NCBI GenBank assembly: GCA_013397455.1
Contig: VYZB01000530.1
Coordinates: 494,022-558,021, forward strand
Direction of reading: 5' to 3'
Length of the DNA stretch: 64,000 nucleotides
DNA from: Crotophaga sulcirostris
Taxonomy: Eukaryota; Chordata; Aves; Cuculiformes; Crotophagidae
The notes below the pieces were generated by a model. The model saw only the letters and a list, made by a program, of their open reading frames with translations, had not been told where the DNA came from and did not search any database. The translations under genes and the position numbers were made by a program. This document shows positions 51,601-63,420 of the stretch, in pieces. Numbering within the stretch: the first letter of the stretch is position 1; every line of letters starts with the position of its first letter.

Positions 51601-54252
51601 AATCAGAGAGATTGGACTTCAATATCTTTTCTGCTTAAGGTAAATAAAGAGTTTACATTGGTAAGAAATGGTGAAACTGAACTCTGGGTATGGTAGTTCT
51701 AATTGTTGTCGGAATAGAGATCTTAGCATATTTATTTACTTTTCACAATCTTACTGGAATGCTGAGCCTCTCACTATTAAACCTGGTCATCATTAATCTT
51801 GGATTTATTTTAAAACATAGGAGTCATAAGTTTCTGAGGAAGAACAGTAAGAACGGATGCCATCAAAAATAACAAGCCGTTTTACTCTAGATATATGTTA
51901 TTTGCTGGCTCAGCCTCTCAGGTAAGACACAAAGTTATACTGGTCCTCTTTCTCATCCTTCATTCATTTCTTGATTTGACATCTGGCTTTATAAATTAGA
52001 ATGATAGAAAAATAATCATTAAGAACTCTTGTCTGTCAAAGACAAATAGACGGAGGAAAACCATTTTTTTCTTTTGTAATATACATACAAAGCAGGTTGA
52101 GATCATTACGCTGGAAGCAACTGATAGCACGTAAAAAACGACTGATATCTCTTTGGGATTTCCCTATTTGACATGAAGAAATATGTTTATGAATTAAAAT
52201 ACAGAATTTTATTATTGACTTTTGGTTTTGTGAAATACTTTTTGAATAGTTTTCATCAAGCTATAGCTACTTTTACTCTTCCCACCTTCCACAAAACACT
52301 GCTATTTCATAAAACATTTATTAATTATTTCACTAAATCATGGGTTTTTTTCCCTTGTGCTCACTTTAACAGTCCAATGGAGTGCTAAGTATGGTAAAGA
52401 AATTAATTTCATTTAGAAAGGAAAGCTGGGAATCTTCCTAAAGTGGTAGACAGAGATTTTTTTTAAAGTAGAGGGGAATATCAGATTTGTTTCCTGTATA
52501 ATGGTGGAGAAGGGGGAAGTTTTGCTTCCGTTAGGAAGTTCCATCTTGAAACACAGTGTGCTGGAGGAGAACAGCCTTTAGGAATTAGCTCACAGATATG
52601 ATTTATGAAACAACAACAGGGACTAGATTCTGTTTCTGGGAGATGGAGGTCACAGCTCAACAAGCTTGGAAATACATGACCTCTGAAGGCTTTGCAGATA
52701 ACAGGAACTCAAAAGTCTTCTAAGGAAAAGTACTGTGATTCATCAAACTTGAAATATGAATTTTGCTAATTTATATATATGTGCAAGCATTGGGTAAACA
52801 AAATTCTCAGGGTCATTTGCAATTGTAATTTATCACTAGAATTTCTTGTACATCTTAGAAATCTCTCCTTGCATTGTTCTCAGTAGCATTCAGGAAGACC
52901 ACGAGGCTTGAGTTTCCTGCACCCCCAGACAGCATGTTCCACGAGAAGTGATTCTGGGAGATTATCCTACCAAATAAAAATTTACAGAGAGCAGTTCTTA
53001 AAAGAAAAATTGTAATACTTTCTCTGTAAAATTTTCATTTGAACCAGCTATTGATTTTCTCAACGTGTTAAAGCCAAGAGCACTTTGTATAGCATAATTT
53101 TTAGTTATTAATTACTACTTAGGAAAAAAAGGCCCTCCAGTTCAGTTTCTACTTGTTTCTGGATGTTTTTAAATTGGCTGCTGTCTCATTTTGTATCTGT
53201 ATACAATATGTGTATATGCAATATTTCATATATGTTATATGTCACAGAAAAGTATTAATACAGGATGATAAATGAGGAAATTTTGAGGGGGGCATGTGTA
53301 TCATGAAGTGATGCTTCAATATATATTCACAGGCTTTTTCAAGTAGCATTTAAAACCATTATTACTATGCTGGTTGGCTTTTGTGTCAGAGAAGCAGAAT
53401 CCATATAAGTCACATGAAAGAGAAACAGTGACTGTGACCAAACCTCCTGCAGAGTTTGTGTCTACCAGAGTTTCTTCACAATGTGCTTCTGAATTGTGCA
53501 TGCATTAAAAATAGACATGGTAGAAAGTGCTGAGCTCCACTCCTTATCAACGTTCAGAAGCCAAAATAGTCCCAGTACCAGTACCTGCAACAATTTTACA
53601 AGGTCCTGAAACTAAACCTAAATTATTAAATCATCAAAGCTATCCTTTTCTTCTTTGTTTTATTCACTTCATATCAACAGCAACCACCCCTTGGCAATTT
53701 TTATTTGCCACAGAGGCACTTTGAGTTTTACCCACTGACATCAAAGTACCTCAGTGAATCATCTCTGGTTCCTTCCAGTGATCAAAACCCTAACTTGTCG
53801 AAGTTCTTCTAGTCCCTGAACAGAGGCAAATTCTGAAGCTGTCAAGCTCATACTTTTTTATCGTGAAAAGTGTACTGTTCAAGTGGTTTTGCTGACCATT
53901 GCAGTGATAAACAGGTGTAGAAAGAGCCATAAGGACTACCCTAAAATAAATGTCTGCAATAAATGTGACAAATATGCTTCTAGAACTGATTACTGCAGTG
54001 GTTACTGATGTGGTTAAGGTGTCCAGTTTGGATTAAGCATCCAAGGTTTAAAAGGTTGACATTCAATGCCACAGATTCAGGCTATCACCAGCTTCCAGAA
54101 TTCTTCCTGTTTCTAGGTTTTATAATAATGTCTACTAACCTAATTGTCTTCTTATTTAGATATATATAACTATTTACTGGTTATATTTTACATGAGATGT
54201 GTATTATTAATTATATGTGTACACATTACTATTTATTAGAGATATATATGTG

Positions 54253-54274
54253 TGAGGTCCGACACAAAAACCCC
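54253..54274 (+). repeat. Left terminal inverted repeat of the mariner
   Basis: Pairs with 54774-54795 in inverted orientation over 22 bases, with 3 transition mismatches. In autonomous mariners this is where the transposase binds. Confidence 0.85.
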
Positions 54275-54406
54275 AAAACTAACCCTATAGCTGGGGAACC
54301 AAGAGTAGAAGCAGAGAGACAAAGAGATGGTTAAAGAACATTTTCTAACGTGTCACAGTGAGACCAGGCTCAACTCAACTCAGTACGAGAGGATACATGT
54401 TCAAAT

Positions 54407-54443
54407 ATAGACATTTTCTTACTCTCGGTCAGAAAATGTCTAT
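54407..54443. repeat. Perfect 13-bp inverted repeat, 11-base loop
   Basis: ATAGACATTTTCT (54407-54419) and AGAAAATGTCTAT (54431-54443) are exact reverse complements separated by TACTCTCGGTC. It lies within the mariner, about 60 bp before the transposase remnant. It could fold as a hairpin in RNA or single-stranded DNA. Confidence 0.9.
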
Positions 54444-54499
54444 GTGCAAGAGTGAACAGTAAGTTAACATAGTTTCTTGCAAAACTGAAGAAATCTACA

Positions 54500-54712
54500 A
54501 TGGAAGTTTTTCAAATATCGGCTGAGGCTTGTGGTGAAGACATCCAAAAGATCAAATTAATGCTCAAAGGAATCTATTTTTTGTTGATAGAAGATGCGAA
54601 AGCAAAAATTATGGAGAACTTCAACAACCTTTCAAAAAATCATCTACTGAATTTCTTTGTGTCTTGGCAGCATCATATGCAGCAGTGTGTCAACTTGAAG
54701 GAACCATTTTGA
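54500..54712 (+). pseudogene. Mariner transposase C-terminal remnant
   Basis: 70 codons. The last 30 or so read KAKIMENFNNLSKNHLLNFF, then SWQHHMQQCV and NLKEPF, which matches the mariner ending: a helix, W(K/Q)xRWxxCV, then an acidic YFEGD tail. One base out of frame, directly after the stop, the tail motif TTTGAAGGTGA (FEG) can be read at about 54707-54717, so a frameshift separates it. The upstream transposase, with its helix-turn-helix and the catalytic Asp residues, is missing. It is non-functional. Confidence 0.78.
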
Positions 54713-54773
54713 AGGTGATTGTAGTCAATTTTCTTAATTTGTTAAATGAAAAGAGTTACAGGCACAGCCTTAG

Positions 54774-54795
54774 GGGGTTTTTGTGTTGGACCTTG
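54774..54795 (-). repeat. Right terminal inverted repeat of the mariner
   Basis: Complement of the left end. The TA at 54796-54797 is the expected target dinucleotide. Confidence 0.85.
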
Positions 54796-54797
54796 TA

Positions 54798-57700
54798 GAC
54801 CTATTTACGTGTATCGTACAAATCTGTTCTCATCCTGTTCATTTTTATCTTTTAAATAAGGCAAATAAGCTATTATTGACGGATATAGTGATCTCTGTAA
54901 AAAATAACAGAAATGGTTCTCTGAACAGAGAAATCATTGTGTGTATTAGCATTAGGTACACTTTCAAAAACATAGTTTAACTTCACTACATCTTCCAAAG
55001 TTTGAGGCAAGCATTTCCATTGCCTTCTAACCAGGTATTTTCTTCATCCACTATAATAATTATTGTTTCATTATTTATCAAAAATACGCATATGCCTGTA
55101 TAAAGATAATTATATCTGTATGAAGAAAGATAATTTTTAATCACTCACTGTGTAGATTGGAAGATAATATACATTTTTTTTACGACTTTTATTAAGAAGA
55201 AAACCTGTGCTTTTTATAGTACCTAAAGCATTTGTGTAACCCAGTTAATGCTAATGTATGACAAAAGACATTCCCTCCTAACAATAGACTGGATCTTGTT
55301 GCAGATGCCTGTACTGCAGCCATTCATGTGCAGGGTTTGTGAGGTAGCAATTGCCTGCAGGAGTTAACTGTACCTTTGTTAATACGATAGGGCTAATGAA
55401 GACAATGGTAACCTTTAAAATTTTTCAGTTTTCCTGTGATGTGTATAACCTCTTGACACACGTTAAAAAATACCTCAAATATGGCAAAATCTATCATTAT
55501 GTGACAGGTGGATGTTTTATGGGTCACCACTGAAACTAACTAATGGCAAATCGTCAGTAGCTTCTTTAAAGTTCCTTTATGTAATTCTTCAGTATTGTGC
55601 TACAAACCACTTTTACCATGTCTCTCCTCAACTCATCTATGCTCTTGATATAACAATACCATCCACTGTATATGACATCCCCTTAAATGATTAATTTTAA
55701 CAACTTAAAGCACTCCATGTCAGTCATGTGTCCCAAATTAAAGTTAAAAGAAACATGGACTAAATCTCAGGTTATGAGATTGCATTATATCAAGAATAAT
55801 AAAATATCCATATTGTTTTGCTCTTATTCTGCCCATCTTTCAGTCTTAGGAACTCTGTCTTTTGAAGCTTGTCCCCTTGGCGTTCATTCACCGAATCATC
55901 GGCTGGATATGTTAGAAGATCTGGCTTACTGCTTCCTCTCCAGATACAGAACACATCACCTCTGGGATATGTACAGATTCTATTAGTGCAAAGCCTCAGG
56001 CCTGACAATATCTTGCTGCAATTATTGTCTCTTGTGAGTGAATAGTTACCCACACAGATTTAATTAACAGCAGCAGTAGAGTATTCACTGTTATAGAACT
56101 CTGTGGTAAATTACTTATCAGAACTCCAGGCACACTGGAGGGAATAGAAAGCTGAGGAAATGATGAGATCAATTTTAAACAATATGAAACAGGCATGAAC
56201 CACGCTAGCATCGTTTATATGCAATAAATGCAGTGATGGTCTGAGAGTAAAATGCCTAGCAGACTATCACTTAAATGTTCTCCAACAGTTTCACTAGTTA
56301 AATATCTGGAGGTCTGGGGCAGGGAACAGAAATCACAATTGTTTACGTTACTGGATATTTTGACCTTAAACAGGGAAAATAATTTGTATTTGGGTATGGA
56401 CTTAGCTATCAGTGTCTAGCGTTTGCTGAGCTAAAATGTTGGCAACTGCAGGTAAAAAATGTATAAAGAGGGTAGAAAAGCTAGCAGTAGTGCTATGGAG
56501 TAGAGATTAATTAAAATTGCTTAAATCAGAGACTTGGAATGGGCACCTCAGTCCTTTTATAGAGTTGCTGCTTTGGCACATCTGAAATGGGCCCACCTGC
56601 CTGGTGCAATCAAGGTCACTGAAACACTAAGTGTATTTTCACTTACAGGGTGCCATTGGGACTATATCCTGCAGTAAAGCTCTGAGGATGATATACCATA
56701 GGCAGAGCTCCAGTGGGGGACAACATGTTCAGGAACTCATTAAAGTTTCTGTGCAATTCCATCTGCCATGAGCAAATACAAGTCATATAAAACACAAGTT
56801 TACACCTTTTCTGCCTCTACAGCTTATCCAAAAATCATTGCAGTGTTGTGAAAAAAACTACTCTCACTGGAGCAAGAAGGTTAAAGTTTTGGATCCATGA
56901 TGGTTTTTACATGAAGTGAAGGGAAGACCTCTTCCGGTCAATTCTCAGAGCACAAATTTCTGATGTATATTTTCAAAAACACAGGGAGAATAATGAGGCC
57001 TTTGAATACCACAGAAGATAGTAGTATGAATGGAAAGTGCCCTCTCCCTCTCTTTTCCTCATCCAGATCATACTTCAAAAAATAATTCTTTGAGTTTTAA
57101 AATACTTCTGGTCAGTTCTCTACAAATAATTCTTCAATATACAAAAAAAAAAAAAGCAGTTCCCTACTAGAAATTTTGAAAATTTCTACCCTGCAGGCTT
57201 TCAGTATTTATGAAACATTGATTAGAGAAGAAAGAATTTCACAGCCCACATGTTATACTCTGCAAGATAAATTGATTCTTTGCCACTTCTAAATTTATGG
57301 TACGTATTCACAATGATAAACATATTTACCTTTGTGCTCCTGCCAGAGCAACAAATTTTAAATTAGTAAAGCAGCATAAAGTTTAAGCTTTCAGTATTAA
57401 ATTTCAGCATGAGTTCATCATCAGTTAAGAATTCAATCATAGGTTTACAAACAGTCATGTTTTTGCAATGTAGTAAGTCATTCTAAGTCTTAGCAGCTGG
57501 CTGCAAGTGTTCTCACAGCTAATGCCTGGTGGAATATATAAGTGTAGTCAACAGGATGAGCCAATCTTTTCTTCTGTAACTCAAGTTGGACAAGTTAGAA
57601 GACTGAATGGTCTCTTGCTTCAGATCAGTCTATTATTTAAGAGCAGTATCCAACTAATCCCAAGAAATTCATCACTTGCAATTACATGAGCTTATTTTAA

Positions 57701-60399
57701 GAACTACTACTTCTGTCTGTCTATCTGTCAGACGTTAGGAAGAGAATACAGAATTGGTTCTACTCAGAAAGCATTATTCCCAGCCAGAAACATTTGTCAT
57801 CTCTTCAGCTGATGTCAGACAGCAGAAATCCATTAAACCACTGGGATATTTATAAAAATGGAGTTTAGGACCCATATTTGTATAGGTAGTTCAAATTTAG
57901 GAGAAGTGGAGGGACTAGGCTTTTAGAAATTGAAAATTACGAGCAACTGTATATCACAGCTGTTTCTAGTTACCTGAGATTTGTTTAACATAATAAGAAG
58001 CATATTTTAGTTATTCCAAACAACAACTTTGAGGAAGATAAAGAAATATCATAGAGGAAATAAAAGGTTTGCACAGACAGTTAAACAGGTAGATTTTTAC
58101 ATGTTTTACTTCATACACTGTCTAAATAATGCTACTATAGCAAAGTATACAGGTAGAATTGGAGCCTGCAGGTCATGGAACATTTCAAATTTCCCTATTG
58201 CCATTTCAGCACAAAATGCTGCAAGAATTCCCAGTGCTTGTTCATACTGAAAATGTTTATCTTATTTGTGGTGAGTTAACAAACCACCGACAGCACATTA
58301 AACCTAAACAACATATAAGATGCTTTATTCAGTACATCTGAAAAGATTTTTCTTTTGAAGCAATTCCTGCATCTTTTGCTCAGAACTTTCTATTCATGAA
58401 TGATCATCTTGCTGCTTCTGTATCTGCATTAGACAAATTAAAAATAGTTGAAATAAGCAGTATAGAGGGAAAGTCTATAGACATTATATATAGAGTTCAG
58501 TGAAGTCGCACAAAGAAAACTTACAAAGAAATATTACCACTCACAGACAGATGAAAACAGAGTTGTGGAAACAGCAGTACTTGCTATGCACTTGGCTGGT
58601 TGTACATTGGTTCTGTTGTTCTGAAAATGGTTGCAATATGTGTGTTCCACTAGAAAGTTTTCTGTTGATAGTTACATAAAATTAAAACATTTCTAAAAGG
58701 ATCTAGACTTCTATTTTTTGTTATACAGTAAGGGTGGAAAAGCATCTTGGCTGTATTTTTGAGCAGTTATGCTTTGTCTCTGAACCAAGTTCCGCATTTT
58801 GCTATCAGCTATGTTATTGCTCTTGTTTCCCACAGCTCTACTGGAGTCCACCTTCAACCCAAACTTTCCTTTATGGCTTCCAGCTCTAGTACAACCTGTC
58901 ATTGATTTCTTACTTCCGCTTTACACTATAATCATCCCTTTTAGATTTCTGACCCATTTAGCTTATTTTTTCTTTTTAACCAGAAGAATAGGAAGATACC
59001 TTGTGGGTACCTTAGTAATTAGAATTTTATCTCCTCATCCAATGCAAGCAGAAATACCACAAGATGTACCATACACATATGCAGCAGTAATATTTACTGA
59101 TATGAATAGTCCCATTGACTTCCTGTTGAATATGAAGGACCATTAACATAAGTGTAGATTGCAGGTCAAAACCTCACTTGGATCAGAATCTTCAGTTTTA
59201 ATAGAAGCTCCACGAGCATCAAATGTCCCACCTTTGTGGGAAAAATAATACAAATCTGTTCTTTATTATTGCACATAAACGACACCGAATGTCCATGGAA
59301 TATCTTATTTTCATTTTATTTTTGCAGATTCAAAGCAAGGAATGAAGTCCAAATCAAATAAATTATTCTGATTTCTTTTATTCTTTCCTGCTTAATGATA
59401 TTCCACATATAGGTGACCCACCATAACCTTTGGCTGAGAATTAGTTAACCTTCATTTCCTCTTTGTTCATTAGAAATTATTAGTTGTTCACCAAAGAATC
59501 AAGAAGAAAAAGGCATAATATATTTTGTGTGGTTCACATGTCAGATAGGCCCTTCCAGGGACTAATGATTTTAAAGTAAAATTAGGAGGGGGGGTGAGTG
59601 GACTCCCCCAAGACTTTTGCATGAATGGTGCAGCACAGCACAGAGATGAAAGCATTCAAATTTGAAATGAAGCACAGTAGGTGGAGAGATTCAGCATGAA
59701 TTTCAAATAGATATTTCTTGTGCTAGTGTGCTAATTAAAGCTTTTTTTTTCCTTTTGTTTTTCTTTTTTCTTTTTTTTTGTGTGGTAAAGTGCATTTGGA
59801 TTATTACAAGACCTGGGTTAACTTGAATATATTCAGTGAGTTAGAAGCAGAGATGATATAAGTAATGGTTATCATTGGCCAAGGGTTTTCATGACAATAC
59901 ATTGAATCCAGCTGAAAATCAGCTTCAGAAGTAGCCTGAGGATGGTGTTGCTGAGCTGGAGGAGTTCAGGAACATGGGAGGTGAAACATTTCTTTCTAAC
60001 AATCTGAGTTGTGTACATCCACAAATCCAGTGTCTCTCCTGGGTTTGGTTTATATAACAAGTTTTTCATTGACAACACTAAAATCTACTCATATAAGTTC
60101 TCCTCATACAAAAGGAGCACGGAGTGAATGAATATAGCAGTGACTAACTGCAAATTGATATACAACTACAGAATAAAAGGCATGAGAAAACACCGACTGA
60201 GTCCAGGTCAGTCTCTAATATGCTAAGAAACAACCTGTTCCAGGATGCTTCTGTAGAAGATTGTTGTGCAGTAAAAGTTAAAATTAATCTGAAATAAAAG
60301 GAAGAAGTACAGTCTCTTACCTTACTCAGCAGAAGGGAAGGAAACATGACAGCCAATTATAATTGTTTGGTTGTATGATATACCCCTTATATAAATACC
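54798..60399. other. Unassigned AT-rich non-coding DNA
   Basis: No gene, RNA or transposon is supported. A 13-base A run lies near 57141-57153. A G-run/C-run pair lies near 59586-59610. T-rich tracts lie at 59742-59780. The 115-codon plus frame at 58799-59146 is hydrophobic by composition but matches nothing I know and has no gene context. Confidence 0.55.
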
Positions 60400-60848
60400 A
60401 CCACAAGGGATCACAGAGGCAGATGGGGGAGCCCAAATAATGCCTTGCCCTGACTTCTCGCAGCACCAACACAGGAGCCATCAACCCATGAAAGGCCCAT
60501 CTTCACAAAGCCAGACTGGAGAGTAGTCACAGGTGGGAACTCAAATTAAGGTCTCATATGAAGTGACACACTGTTCAAGTCCTTCCTGGGGTTCTTTCAG
60601 GACAGCCTCAGCCCCATTGTCCAACCATGAAATCCATCACAATGAGTCAACATCAGGCCACTCTTTGGACTGAGGGAGGTCACTCCTTAGGAACGTGAGA
60701 CAAGTTATGGGGTGCAGAGGAAGAACACTTGAGGACTGCACAGGACTTATTATGGGATGTTTAGAGGAGGAATTAAAAATAGGAAAAGGGAGGCATCAAG
60801 TTGGTTTGGGGAGGAAGCAAAGGAAAATAAAGGGGAAAAGGGGGTAGT
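60400..60848 (+). mobile_element. Possible ERV internal or upstream sequence ending in a polypurine tract
   Basis: This segment is more G/C-rich than the flanks and leads into a long purine run at about 60760-60846 (AGGAGGAATT, GGGGAGGAAGC, AAATAAAGGGGAAAAGGGGG). A purine run of this kind immediately before a TG is the plus-strand primer site at the 3' end of a retroviral interior. No gag, pol or env block could be read. It may instead be part of the adjoining repeat. Confidence 0.4.
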
Positions 60849-61732
60849 TGTGTGTAAATAGTATGCTACTTGGTAGACCCATTTGGACATGTCCTGCATA
60901 TGATCAGCACAGTCTGTCCTGTCAAATTAAATTCCTTTCTACTCTTCTACTGGATGAGTGACTCTCATGTGCCTCTGTGTGTGGCTGGGGATGTGAGTGC
61001 AGCCAGATCGCAGGTTGGAGGGCCCGTGTGTCTGTGGTGCCAATGACTGCAGAGAATCCAGTGAGTGGGTGTCAACTGCAGTCCCACTGAAGTGGGAGCT
61101 CAGGTTGCAGGGACCCATGGGTCCTTGTTGCCAGCCACTATAGCAACTGTAGGTATGCAAGTGAGGGTGTGAGCAGTAGCAAAGATCAAGCCAAGTGAGC
61201 CGAGAGTAGCTGAGGTGGTCTGGGAGCCAAGGCATGAGTGGGCCTTCAAGAGTGACAACGCAAGAAGTTGATTGGGGTGGGGGATGGCTATCGTGGACAA
61301 GGGGAGTCTCAGATGTGTCTGTGTACAGGGAGGAGGAGGAAAGGCATTTGTACCAGCAGCAGGAGCAGAGGAGTGGCCTCATTGGTTCATATGTCCAGCT
61401 GCGAGCAACTGGGAAGACTGGATGCCAGGGGCAGCTATTTGACAAACATATGCATATTCCCACTGACAGATCTCCATCCTGCTCAGCCAGAGAGGAGAGC
61501 AGGATGAAGCCATTGCTGTCTGTGTTTGTGAGTGCTCTGTGTGTCTCTCTGTGTGTTGATCTATGCAGCTAATGTATGTATACATATATATAGGGTGCAG
61601 ACATGTTTGAGCACGTGCCTGATGTGCCTAGGAAACACATACTCAACTTCACTGCTGGCTGAACCTGGACACATGGAGCTGAGGCAACTTTGTCTCTCTC
61701 AAGATGCTGGGTTTGGCCCTATTTCCCTAACA
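60849..61732 (+). mobile_element. LTR-like, formerly CpG-rich repeat (candidate endogenous retrovirus LTR)
   Basis: The segment starts with TGTGTGTAAATAG right after the polypurine run and ends in TTTCCCTAACA, so it has LTR-like TG and CA ends. It contains ATTAAA near 60929, followed by a pyrimidine-rich CCTTTCTACTCTTCTACTGG, like a poly(A) signal and R region. The middle is full of TG and CA dinucleotides where CpG sites would be expected (GTGTGTCTGTGGTGCC, GGGTGTCAACTGCAG), which marks decay of a CpG-rich ancestor. From memory the same text recurs in other bird genomes. I cannot give its name, and no target duplication was found. At about 880 bp it is long for an avian LTR. Confidence 0.5.
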
Positions 61733-62418
61733 ACAATATACTGACAAATATTTGTTTCCCTTTTACCTAAGGAAGGGAGTGCAGGTCTCAAAATTACTAA
61801 ATATCACTTGAACAAATTAAAAAAACAGAAGAAAGGCAGTAGAAACATAAAGATCCATCTTATCTATTTATAAAGCATAGTAACATTGACATAGCTTCCT
61901 AGAAATTCTGTATTCATGGATTTTATAACAGATTTTTGTGCTGCGATAATCCTTTTCCTCTCCTCTGGCTGGCTGGGTCATAGTGAGGTGATACCTATAA
62001 TCTCCTTTCATTTCCAGTGGTTTTAACTGCTTGAAGTTGTTCTGCTAGAGATTTTCCTGTCCACCTTCAGGTGATGGGGGTTTTTTTCCAGGTTGTCCAC
62101 AGACAGTTCCTCCTCTTTGTTCTTATTTTTTCCCTGCAAAATTATGTTTGCTAGGCCTTTTTCTTTAGTCACATTGCCAAACCTTTCCAACTTCTCCCTT
62201 TGCAGTGCTGCTAGTAGAGGCTCATGGGAACCAATTACTGCAGATCCTGCTTCTCTGTAATAGAGCTGTTAGTTCTGTGCACTGTATATGGTATCCATTG
62301 AATTCTGCAGAGACATCTGAATTCAAAGGCTTGAATTCTTCATTCTGTGGCTGCTGTTTGAGTTTCACCCATTTCATACTGTTCATGCTCTTGAGAACAC
62401 AACATTTCTAAGAAGTTT

Positions 62419-62434
62419 CTTTTTTTTTTTTTTT
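62419..62434. repeat. Poly(T) run
   Basis: About 16 T residues inside the RTE-like relic, probably later slippage. Confidence 0.9.
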
Positions 62435-62754
62435 CTTCTTGGATCTACTAAGATTGTTCATGTCTTTCCAGGTTGTGTTTTGGACTGTGAGCACTCTTAG
62501 CATGAGGGCAATTCTTTGGATTTCTGTTTCAGGTTTCCCGTCTTTCATGGTAGTAGTACTGAGATACTTGAATAAGTCCCCTCATTCAACTTTCTTGCTT
62601 TTGATGTCTATTTCTTGTTCAATGTCAGTAATCCTCATTGTCATTATGCTGTTCTTTTTTTGTCCTGATCTCCATACCATATTATCATCTCACTACTGCC
62701 CAGCTCTGTCATTGTATTTGCACATCCTGGTCCTATTCATCCTATCAAATCTAC

Positions 62755-62766
62755 ATTATCTTCAAA
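62755..62766 (-). pseudogene. Mutated catalytic motif C (FEDN for FADD)
   Basis: Minus-strand codons TTT GAA GAT AAT replace the FADD box, keeping one Asp of two. In the motif A region TGFNKAFD stands where (I)DFKKAFD is usual, so that Asp also appears lost. Confidence 0.65.
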
Positions 62767-63420
62767 TGATAGATTACCTATATTACTACCTCTAACTGAC
62801 AGCACTTCTTCAAAGTTTTCAGAGTCCTTTGACATAACATGTTCAAGGAAACAATTGAAGGGATGTGGCAATAGGAGACATCACTTTCTTACATCAGCTG
62901 TTATATGGAACTACTTACTCAGTGTGTTGCCTTCAAGGACTTCACTCCCTGCACTGTAATAAAGGATTTCAAGGGTTGTCACCATTCTTTTGCTAATGTC
63001 GAGTGTCTTCGTCACAGTCCATAGCACTCCTTGCCATACATGATCAAATGCTTTATTGAAGCCTGTGAAGTTGCAGTGTAGTTCCATTTCATGTTCTCAG
63101 TATTTTCTGTTCTGATTCAGAAGTTGAATGTCTGATCTATTGTATTTGGTGTCATTCTGAAGCTTTCTTCTTCTTCCTCAGGTAATGTCTTTGGCAGATC
63201 AAGTTGAAATGCGACCACACAGTCAAGGTCCTTTTTCAGCAAGCAATGTCCTGACAGTTGGCATATGTGAAATTTGTGAATTATAATAATGGCAGTATCT
63301 CCCTTGCTTTTTCTGCAAATGTTTAGCTTTTCCTCAGGGGGATTTTGCAAAGCTTCAATTTCCTGCTCCTCATGCAATGACTCTAAGAATGAACAAATCC
63401 TCTCTGACTCTTGTTCAGTT

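Larger units (their letters stand above)
43766..54252. other. Unassigned AT-rich non-coding DNA with small simple repeats
   Basis: About 10.5 kb without a supported gene or dated transposon. It holds the pentamer microsatellite at 44313-44364, a degenerate 5-base-period tract at 45523-45562, and a purine-rich tract at 45575-45685. A long, very A/T-rich unique stretch at about 46430-47280 has the look of conserved non-coding DNA. The minus-strand frames 47602-47922 and 50541-50855 (about 105 codons each) are not recognised. Confidence 0.55.
54253..54795 (+). mobile_element. Internally deleted mariner-type DNA transposon (MITE-like)
   Basis: The ends are inverted repeats. The left end reads TGAGGTCCGACACAAAAACC and the complement of the right end reads CAAGGTCCAACACAAAAACC, each continuing with CC. 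All mismatches are transitions. The outermost TG and CA are what a shared ancestral CG would give after methylation decay. A TA follows the right end (54796-54797) and TG stands before the left end, as expected for a TA target with one base changed. Inside, 54500-54712 encodes a transposase C-terminus. At 543 bp it is under half of a full mariner (about 1.3 kb), and the catalytic D,D34D region is absent. It could have moved only with a transposase supplied in trans. I cannot name the family. Confidence 0.85.
61960..63420 (-). mobile_element. Ancient RTE/RTEX-like non-LTR retrotransposon relic
   Basis: Read on the minus strand from 63420 down, fragments follow the order of a non-LTR reverse transcriptase: EIEALQNPPEEK (63370), GDTAIIIIHK, a worn EEQAGFR-like stretch, FNKAFDHVWQ (63031-63060, motif A region), and GGSNIGNLSFEDNVDLIG (62750-62790, motif C). 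Next come EIDIKSKKVE with FKYLSTTTMKDGKPETEIQR, then RIQAFEFRCLCRI (62290-62340) and the basic C-terminal tail near 62000-62160. Several frameshifts and stops separate these blocks. The layout, with a C-terminal region RIQAFE..C..RIL, matches a widespread animal family I associate with the RTE/RTEX group. The clade is uncertain. A poly(T) run interrupts it at 62419-62434. Confidence 0.75.

Noticed and set aside
60939..61463. 174-codon minus-strand open frame as a gene
   Set aside because: It lies wholly within an LTR-like repeat, is rich in Ser, Cys and His with no domain, and overlaps open frames on the other strand.
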